DNA of 64,000 nt from assembly GCA_030263805.2 (NCBI GenBank), contig CP136011.1, forward strand, positions 558,001-622,000, given 5' to 3'. This DNA is from Pseudomonas sp. FeN3W (lineage in GTDB: Bacteria; Pseudomonadota; Gammaproteobacteria; Pseudomonadales; Pseudomonadaceae). Shown here in pieces: positions 57,698-64,000 of this stretch; the stretch's first letter is position 1; every line of letters starts with the position of its first letter. The translations under genes were made by a program, and so were the position numbers. The notes under the pieces are model-generated. The model was not told the origin of the DNA, did not search any database, and was given only the letters and a program-made list of their open reading frames with translations.

Positions 57698-58918
57698 CTA
57701 CATGTCTAGTGAAAACATCAAGCTGGTGCGGCGGTCTTGCTGGTTCATTAGTTTAATGAACCGCTCATCCGGCCTGTAGGTGTGAAGCTCCAAAAGCGTC
57801 TTTGAATCATCTTTGAAGAGTTCAATAAACACTTCGGTGTCAACATTAATTACGACAGCAAGTGCAAAGAGGTGAGTGCCATAACTTTCTTTTGCATTTA
57901 CCTTCTTGCAAGAAAGCCATACAAGTAGAGTGCCGTTAGCATGCGGGTACTGGCTCAGCAGTGCCGGTGGGTTCAGGAGGTCAGCTTCTTTGGCCGCGAA
58001 GCGATTTGAGGCGATAAGCCGCCAAAAGGAGCATACTTCATCCATTCTCGACTGAGTCAGTTGCATGGCCTCAAGACTGGCTTCAATATCCCTCTTTGAG
58101 TAATCTCGGCCACTGGACGTGCTGCGGTTAAGGGCATTGGCAAAAGCCTCAACGACAATGACTTGATTGGGGCTGCCCTGAGCATGTGTAATCCAATCAA
58201 ATGCGTTGTTAACATCATTCGTGCTCACATGAATGTGTTTACTCAGTAAACGGTCGATAGTTGAATTCAAGACGATGCTTGCAAACCCTACCTGTTGCGG
58301 GCGAGACGTAAAAAGGTGATCAAATACTGATTTTCTGTACGCTGTTAGTGGGGGCAGTGGCTTGTTAGCAATGCGCTCGAAACGTGAGCGCAGGAATGTC
58401 ATCGAGTCCGCATCGATTGATGCAAGTTCTTTCAGTGCTGCTGGAGCATCGGATGAAGGCAGGGATGGCATGCCTGAGGATTTTGCTTCAACCCACTCAA
58501 AAAACTTATCAGCAAGCTCAGTACGACTGCCACGTCGCTCAGAAATCATCATTGCCGCAAGCAAGCGCTTGGGGCTAGGCGCATATCCCTTGTTTAAAAA
58601 CGTGGATTTGCCGCCCATAAGAACTCGAACCCCGAGATCCTTGATCTTATGGATCCTTGATGGGTTGCTGACCATGTATGCCCATGCATCATCGAGATGC
58701 AGCCCTTGCTCAACCTTGTCGTGAACGGCGCAAGTGATCAGCGCATCTTCGAATCGGTCTCGAAGATCTCCTCGTCTGTTAGGGTGTTCGTTGAGCATCA
58801 GGTTTAGCAGGCGCGGCAGATTAGAGTCGATTAGCCGTGCGCAACCGATACACTGGACAGCATCATCATATGTCCCACAGCTGAGGAAAGCTTGACCAAG
58901 TGAGGCGGGCGTGTCCAT
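57698..58918 (-). CDS. Large helical protein with C-terminal tag, 406 aa
   Basis: Start ATG 58918 (AGGATGGA upstream). Helical soluble protein with Cys pair near residue 40 (CIGCARL). Ends DRRTSLMFSLDM, matching the shared pattern with Met at -6. Not recognised. Its stop is one base from that of the lipoprotein gene. Confidence 0.65.
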   Translation of the reverse strand: MDTPASLGQAFLSCGTYDDAVQCIGCARLIDSNLPRLLNLMLNEHPNRRGDLRDRFEDALITCAVHDKVEQGLHLDDAWAYMVSNPSRIHKIKDLGVRVLMGGKSTFLNKGYAPSPKRLLAAMMISERRGSRTELADKFFEWVEAKSSGMPSLPSSDAPAALKELASIDADSMTFLRSRFERIANKPLPPLTAYRKSVFDHLFTSRPQQVGFASIVLNSTIDRLLSKHIHVSTNDVNNAFDWITHAQGSPNQVIVVEAFANALNRSTSSGRDYSKRDIEASLEAMQLTQSRMDEVCSFWRLIASNRFAAKEADLLNPPALLSQYPHANGTLLVWLSCKKVNAKESYGTHLFALAVVINVDTEVFIELFKDDSKTLLELHTYRPDERFIKLMNQQDRRTSLMFSLDM

Positions 58919-58997
58919 GTGTTCCATCCTGATTGTGACACTTAGGAAAGCTAGTCCTGTCAATTACAACGTAATATAACCAGGCTTGATGAAAAGG

Positions 58998-59843
58998 TCA
59001 AATATCCAGTGCGCTCGCAAGATAGGCTTTCTTTCGGTGGTTGAGGCCAGCCTTGTTCGCTGACTCGTGGGCGTAGGAGAGAAACTTGCCTGAATCTAGA
59101 GTTTTGTAAGCTGTGGGTCGATCCGATCCAAGGGTGTATTGCCAGCTGATCTGATTGTCAGAGTATTTGCCGTAGGCAAGTGTGCTCTCGAAATGCTTCA
59201 CGATCATCTGAATTTCACCTTGACCTTCATGCGCGATAAGCCACTGTGCCGCATCATCAAGCAAAACATTCAGTAGGCCATGCGATTTATCACTTGCGAT
59301 GGCGCGATCAATGCCAATGCAAGAAACCAAAAACTGGCTGTGAAATATTGGTTCGGATACCCATCCGTTCTGAACAGAGCATTTTATGTAAGGTACGTGT
59401 GCGTTTGTGTACCTATCCAGCCCTTCAGTACCGTTCATTTTAAAGGCTACAGCTTCCTTGCGATACAGAAGATCAGGGGTGCGGAGATCCTTTCCGAGTA
59501 GCACTCCCATCACAGCACTGATGTTATCGTGCTGATTTACGAGGCGATGCATTCGCTCCCAGTTGACGCTATTACGAGGGTTTAGCGGGTTGCCTCGTGC
59601 ATAGGTGTTTGCATTTATCTGTTCAATCATGAATTTAGCAAGGTTTAGCGGCGTAGGGGAGCGCGTAAAGTCACTGCGATTTAACTGCGTAACCGTCAGG
59701 CAGTTGAGTAGCGCGAAGAAGCGCTTTTCTCCTAAGGGCTCAACCAATTTAGCAAGCTCATCGAGATTAACCGAATCAGCGTTATAGCAAAGCTGGTAAT
59801 CTATATCACGAAAGGCGGCGAGTGGAATTACTGAATCATTCAC
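58998..59843 (-). CDS. Helical protein with C-terminal tag, 281 aa
   Basis: Ends HRKKAYLASALDI (KK at -11/-10, L-7, L-3, D-2, I-1). Its C-terminal part (YGKYSDNQISWQYTLGSDRP, FLSYAHESANKAGL) resembles FGKFSDDDLHTIFKARR and FVYYAYKTGSTL of the next protein, so the array genes are diverged paralogues. Overlaps the 59840 gene by 4 bp. Confidence 0.7.
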   Translation of the reverse strand: MNDSVIPLAAFRDIDYQLCYNADSVNLDELAKLVEPLGEKRFFALLNCLTVTQLNRSDFTRSPTPLNLAKFMIEQINANTYARGNPLNPRNSVNWERMHRLVNQHDNISAVMGVLLGKDLRTPDLLYRKEAVAFKMNGTEGLDRYTNAHVPYIKCSVQNGWVSEPIFHSQFLVSCIGIDRAIASDKSHGLLNVLLDDAAQWLIAHEGQGEIQMIVKHFESTLAYGKYSDNQISWQYTLGSDRPTAYKTLDSGKFLSYAHESANKAGLNHRKKAYLASALDI

Positions 59844-61315
59844 AGCGACAAATCCCCTGAAATTTTGGATCTCTTGTATGCCATGGTCTGGTATATTTCA
59901 GATATATTGAAACATCTCGCGACCCTTTTCAATTCTGACACAGATCGCTGGTGCTCTGGAAGCGTGTAAATCGCATTGTCTATTTGTTCAACCCACCATT
60001 TTGTCTCGAAGGCCTCACTGCCTTCCTCTCTAGCCATTTTCAAGGCCATCCCAATATTCTTCAGCTCATCAGCGTAGGTTAGGTGAATGATGCCTGGATC
60101 TTGTGCGCTCACCCAGGGTAAAGTCGAACCGGTTTTGTAGGCATAGTAGACAAACGCACCAACATTGTAGTTTTGATGTTGCCATGCATGTTCTCGCCGT
60201 CGAGCTTTAAAAATTGTATGCAGGTCATCATCACTGAATTTGCCGAAAACAAGGGATGCCTGATAGATGCTGTCCGCTTTTACCAGGACAGCACTTGACT
60301 GAAGGAATATTTCTTTGGCAATTCGTGTCGCGCCAAGGTGATGCAAAACTTCTGCATTCTCCGTTGAGATGTTAGATATGTTGGCAACTTTCTTAATGGA
60401 GCCATTGCTCGCAGAAACAATAGTGGGGTGTGATGGCATGCAATCCATATTATTCGGTATGGGTTCGCTTAATGAACTAATAGCATCCAGCAAGTTATTT
60501 TCATGCTTTACGATAAGTCCCGCATAGATTGTCAGGTCATCCATTGGCATGTCGTGAATGAGATCTGTTAGCTCGAAGTTGCTGTGCTTTAGAAAATGAC
60601 CGCCTATGACTTGATCCAGCAATAATGACGATGAGCGCTTGCACTTATCGTATAACTCTAGAGCCAGCACGATGTATGCGCGAGCATCATAAATAACCTG
60701 ATGACCTATTTCCGGCATTCTAGCTGAAAGTATTTTTGTACGATCATACAACTCTGAATTGCCCCAGGTTGCTTGTCCGGTATAAGCCACCAATCTTTTA
60801 TCAGCCTGTAAGCACTTTACACATCTTTCAGGTTGCAAATTATGTATCGTAATCAGATCACGGGCATAGTCTGGATGAAGCGGAAAGTGACGCGATAAGT
60901 AATCTAGCCGATCTTCAGTTCTGCATGCTGAAGTTAATTGTGCGCTAATCTCATCAATTGCCACATGAAAATCAGGATGTTTATAAAATGCCTCTTTGAA
61001 TAAGATGGCCAAATTCTCAAAAGACTGAAAATCTTCTTTTACGAAAGTCAAAAATACGCCAAGACTCAGCTTGTCTATGCCTTTGTTAATCTTGGAGTAA
61101 TATTCCTCAAAGGAGTTTACTATGTCACTATCATTGAGAAGTCCTTCGTTTAATAGCATGTCGAAAATCTTGTCAATGTAGCTTATGTCAATAGGCTCTC
61201 CAGAGTACTCCTCGGCGGCACAGTGTGCACTTATCGCTTCATCGATAATATTCCTGAATGGAGTGATCTCTCCCATTCTTGCATGATGCATCGCTTTATC
61301 TAGTGGTGATGGCAT
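59840..61315 (-). CDS. Large helical protein with C-terminal tag, 491 aa
   Basis: Alpha-solenoid-like protein. The last 130 residues align with the neighbouring 500-aa protein: FSDDDLHTIF/FSPEDLSTIY, NVGAFVYYA/NLGAFLHYA, KWWVEQIDNAIY/KWWIENLNSALY. It ends YKRSKISGDLSL. Function unknown. The preceding gene (61348) is 32 bp upstream, suggesting one operon. Confidence 0.72.
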   Translation of the reverse strand: MPSPLDKAMHHARMGEITPFRNIIDEAISAHCAAEEYSGEPIDISYIDKIFDMLLNEGLLNDSDIVNSFEEYYSKINKGIDKLSLGVFLTFVKEDFQSFENLAILFKEAFYKHPDFHVAIDEISAQLTSACRTEDRLDYLSRHFPLHPDYARDLITIHNLQPERCVKCLQADKRLVAYTGQATWGNSELYDRTKILSARMPEIGHQVIYDARAYIVLALELYDKCKRSSSLLLDQVIGGHFLKHSNFELTDLIHDMPMDDLTIYAGLIVKHENNLLDAISSLSEPIPNNMDCMPSHPTIVSASNGSIKKVANISNISTENAEVLHHLGATRIAKEIFLQSSAVLVKADSIYQASLVFGKFSDDDLHTIFKARRREHAWQHQNYNVGAFVYYAYKTGSTLPWVSAQDPGIIHLTYADELKNIGMALKMAREEGSEAFETKWWVEQIDNAIYTLPEHQRSVSELKRVARCFNISEIYQTMAYKRSKISGDLSL

Positions 61316-61347
61316 ATCAATCTTCTATTTATTTAGTTGTGAGTAGA

Positions 61348-62850
61348 TTATAAGTCTAGATCGTTGCTGATTGTATGCCGCTTGAAAAAAGGTGTATTTC
61401 TGATCTCTGGAATGTTATCCAGTATTTGTTTTGATTCGAGAACAGATTTCCTGATTTCACTGTTAGATATGCTATACAGTGCACTGTTTAGGTTTTCGAT
61501 CCACCATTTGTCGTTACCGTTAGCTTCTAAAGATTCTCTACGCGCACCAGAGTATTGAACAAGCTGTGCAGCAGCATACAGAAACAGGCCTTCACCCTCA
61601 TTTCCTGAGCGCCATTGAAGATCAACATTTTTTTGTTCGGCATAGTGGAGAAAAGCCCCCAAATTGGTTGGGTATTTTTCAGAAAAGAAATTTATCGGAT
61701 TTCTATGTGAGGACGTTGCAGCGTAAATTGTGGAAAGATCTTCGGGCGAAAACTCTCCTAGTATTTCTGCGTCTTTTATGAGCTGGTCGACCGAACTAAT
61801 GCGATCTTTAGTCAATAGATAAATAAGCTTGCCCAACGTCTTAGCCCCACACTCGCCCATGTGCACCGCGAGGTCACGTGAAACCTCTGTTATTTCTCCG
61901 GCACTACCTGTCCCAAACTGCTTCAACTGAGCAATTGTCAGGTTGGACAGAAGTGAGTCAGGATAGGGCTCCATGGAAATTAGCGTGTCCATGACAGAAA
62001 GAAGCCTGTTCTCGTTTCGAGCGAAAATAGACATGAACTCAGGGTCGCTCCAGGTGTGAAGCATCACAATTGAATAGACAGCATGAAGTGAAAAGTTGCT
62101 TTGCTCAAGAAATGGGGAGTTAATGAGCCCATCTATCAACTTGGCGGCATTCTTTTTATCTCCATTCCTAAGCATACTTGTAGCCAGGCTTAAGTGTGAG
62201 GATGCATCATAGACCAGGGGGTGTTTTGCACCTGGGTTATTCTCATGAAACCCCTTTAAAAAGCCATTAGTTTTTGAGTCCTGAACGGCATACATATGAC
62301 TACTGAGATGAAGAGCTTCAATTATTGCCTCTGCCTCTATACCCCGCTCATACAGAATTTTTCCTGTCGCTGGAGTAATAGGAACTACATTGGACATTGC
62401 CTTAAGCGCTTCGGATGAGGTGATTTCTTTCGAAGCCAAGTAGGAGAGGCTTGATAATTGCCAATCTAGAATATAAGGCGCAAGATTCGAATCCTTTATA
62501 AAATCAACTATATTTTTGAACGACTCCATATTCCCCCGCTCTAAATTAACCAGAGCCAAGAATTTGAAGCTATCTGCGTAAGCCGAGTTTCTAAACAGAT
62601 CAGACGCAAAGGCGCTGAAAATTTCTTTGTTATCAAAGTAGTTTTCGTTGTTAAGGTGCTCCATTATCCGCATGGATGGCCTAGGCTCATAATCGGCAGA
62701 ATCGCAATATTGCAACATTCCTTCTGAGTTTTCGAAGTTCTCAATGAGTAACTTGAGCGATGCGTGGTCGCTTTCCTTGGCATATTGCATGGATTTTAGT
62801 AGCACTGATTTATACACTTCAGCTTCTCTTTCTACTTGGTTGCTGTTCAT
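61348..62850 (-). CDS. Large helical protein with C-terminal tag, 500 aa
   Basis: Paralogue of the 59840 protein over the C-terminal third (see there), divergent elsewhere. Mostly amphipathic helices, low GC. Ends FKRHTISNDLDL. Twenty-eight bases after the 62879 gene, same operon. Confidence 0.72.
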   Translation of the reverse strand: MNSNQVEREAEVYKSVLLKSMQYAKESDHASLKLLIENFENSEGMLQYCDSADYEPRPSMRIMEHLNNENYFDNKEIFSAFASDLFRNSAYADSFKFLALVNLERGNMESFKNIVDFIKDSNLAPYILDWQLSSLSYLASKEITSSEALKAMSNVVPITPATGKILYERGIEAEAIIEALHLSSHMYAVQDSKTNGFLKGFHENNPGAKHPLVYDASSHLSLATSMLRNGDKKNAAKLIDGLINSPFLEQSNFSLHAVYSIVMLHTWSDPEFMSIFARNENRLLSVMDTLISMEPYPDSLLSNLTIAQLKQFGTGSAGEITEVSRDLAVHMGECGAKTLGKLIYLLTKDRISSVDQLIKDAEILGEFSPEDLSTIYAATSSHRNPINFFSEKYPTNLGAFLHYAEQKNVDLQWRSGNEGEGLFLYAAAQLVQYSGARRESLEANGNDKWWIENLNSALYSISNSEIRKSVLESKQILDNIPEIRNTPFFKRHTISNDLDL

Positions 62851-62878
62851 ATGGAATATCCATTAATTGAAAAGGAAT

Positions 62879-64000
62879 TTATAGTTCGAACTTTACTGAT
62901 ATCTCGTATCTTTTAATCCGAGGGTTTTTGCTCAACAATTCATTGGGCAGTAATGCCTTGAGTGAGTTAATTGATCTATCCAGGTATCCATCACTTAGAT
63001 GGTTGAGGTCTTTGTTTATTCGGTCATCAAATAATTCAACTATCTGATTAATGTTTGCTTCCTTGGCATCGTTTCTTGCGCGAGCCAGCAGATCAAAGTA
63101 CTTTCTTGGAAATCCTCGACTCTCTAGCTGTAGCTCAACATTAAACTCTGACGCGTAAGAAACAAATGAAAATAGGGTGGAGGCGTTTTTCAACTCGTAA
63201 TCGAGGGCTGAGTCATACGTCTCAATCATTATTTTTTGGAACTGATGGTCGTCTAACTTACCATTGGGGCAGATTATTTTATGAATCTCGTACACAGACT
63301 CGCCATTCTTGACAGACAGGAAGCACTTGTCTGAGTACATTTGTAAAAGTTCACTACAATGATTTTCGGAAAGCGCTTTGAGCTGGTCGAGAGTAATCGA
63401 CTTTATTTCTGTTAAGCTCGTTGCCGTTTCTGAGTGGTTACTGGGGATCAGATTTACTACTTTTTTAAGCAACTCATGAGTTTCAATAAAAAAACGCTCA
63501 TGCCCCTTTATCACATCCATCACTACCTGCGCATTCCCGGAGCGGTTGTGCATTGCGTCTAGAATGACCATGTTATTATGCAGCGCAAGCATGTCATTCA
63601 ACTGAAACTCGGTAAAAGCAATGTCTTGACTGTTAAGAAGGGCGGTTGCGGTTCTTTTGAAAAGTTTTCCGCTGGCATCTTTTTGAAGTGCAATACTTAG
63701 AAGTCTGATGAGAGATTCTTTGTTGAACAGCGGAACTCTGTCATTGGTTCTTAATTTGATGATTTTAGAGACATCAACAAGTCCTTTTTCAATATCCATA
63801 GCGTCAATGATGAGGTCATCCATGCCCGTTGTGGTGCTTAGTAGTACGCTTGCATTGTCTGCGCTTAACTGAAGCTTGCCAATGATCAGTTTAAGCCATT
63901 CTGGATTCCTAAATGTGTGCATGACACCACTGAAATCATTTGCTGACTTAAATACTGTGAGGCGGGTATCCGAATGCAGCTTTTCATAAAATTTAACGAA
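62879..64000 (-). CDS. Large helical protein with C-terminal tag, 5' end beyond window
   Basis: An ATG at 63922 exists, but the same frame stays open to the window edge and reads FVKFYEKLHSDTRLTVFKSA upstream of it, which looks coding, so the gene very probably begins outside. At least 373 aa are visible. C-terminal region (LFSFVSYASEFNVELQLESR) resembles the array paralogues. Ends IKRYEISVKFEL. Confidence 0.7.
   Translation of the reverse strand, partial: FVKFYEKLHSDTRLTVFKSANDFSGVMHTFRNPEWLKLIIGKLQLSADNASVLLSTTTGMDDLIIDAMDIEKGLVDVSKIIKLRTNDRVPLFNKESLIRLLSIALQKDASGKLFKRTATALLNSQDIAFTEFQLNDMLALHNNMVILDAMHNRSGNAQVVMDVIKGHERFFIETHELLKKVVNLIPSNHSETATSLTEIKSITLDQLKALSENHCSELLQMYSDKCFLSVKNGESVYEIHKIICPNGKLDDHQFQKIMIETYDSALDYELKNASTLFSFVSYASEFNVELQLESRGFPRKYFDLLARARNDAKEANINQIVELFDDRINKDLNHLSDGYLDRSINSLKALLPNELLSKNPRIKRYEISVKFEL

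Noticed and set aside
1..64000. tRNA or rRNA genes
   Set aside because: No TTCGA-type T-arm with matching acceptor stem and no rRNA-like stretch was seen by eye; a covariance search would be decisive.

Overview
The window looks like part of a large conjugative plasmid (megaplasmid) of a Pseudomonas-type gammaproteobacterium. The evidence is an MvaT-type H-NS-like silencer (a Pseudomonas family), a Dot/Icm-like (I-type, type IVB) secretion cluster, a shufflon-type PilV pilin, two single-stranded-DNA-binding proteins, an orphan ParB-like protein, a class Ia ribonucleotide reductase small subunit, and dozens of short genes that I do not recognise. No rRNA, tRNA or CRISPR array was seen. The host assignment is inference; no database was searched.

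Layout. 1-1549 (minus): the dotJ-dotI-dotH block of a type IVB secretion system, with dotH cut by the left edge. 1985-3219: a complete IS3-family element with a 3-bp target duplication. 3499-4637 (minus): an AP2-like DNA-binding protein and a DsbA-like thiol oxidoreductase. 4.7-5.3 kb: a gene-free structured stretch. 5.3-8.7 kb (plus): small genes and nrdB. 9.3-13.3 kb: envelope or secreted proteins (glycine-zipper lipoprotein, EndA-like nuclease, SLT lipoprotein). 14.4-19.1 kb: two SSB genes behind duplicated promoter-operators, a candidate small RNA behind a third copy of the operator, and the MvaT homologue. 19.2-34.7 kb: many short unknown genes on both strands, a ParB-like protein, and seven copies of a TTGT-N6-ACAA-like dyad placed at promoters. 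35.2-37.1 kb: a phage-CI-like regulator and an HDOD protein. 37.3-46 kb: a MoxR-type AAA+ ATPase, a PD-(D/E)XK-like protein, an 850-aa HExxH/von Willebrand A protein with a long Pro-Gly-Gln repeat, and unknowns. 46.2-55.8 kb: a DUF805 membrane protein, a DnaQ-like exonuclease, an ATP-grasp enzyme, twin membrane metalloproteases, PilV and small proteins. 56.2-64 kb: five large divergent genes on the minus strand, the last running off the right edge.

The most striking observation is that nine otherwise mostly unrelated proteins (genes at 38705, 44784, 45137, 56166, 57698, 58998, 59840, 61348 and 62879) end in an 11-residue pattern: two basic residues, two free, a hydrophobic residue, usually Ser, two free, Leu/Met/Phe, usually Asp, and Ile/Leu/Met at the very C-terminus. 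This looks like a shared C-terminal sorting, secretion or recognition tag on a plasmid-encoded protein family. Substrates of the Dot/Icm-like system are one possible reading, but nothing here proves it. The other main novelties are two promoter-linked operator families and three or four candidate structured or small RNAs.
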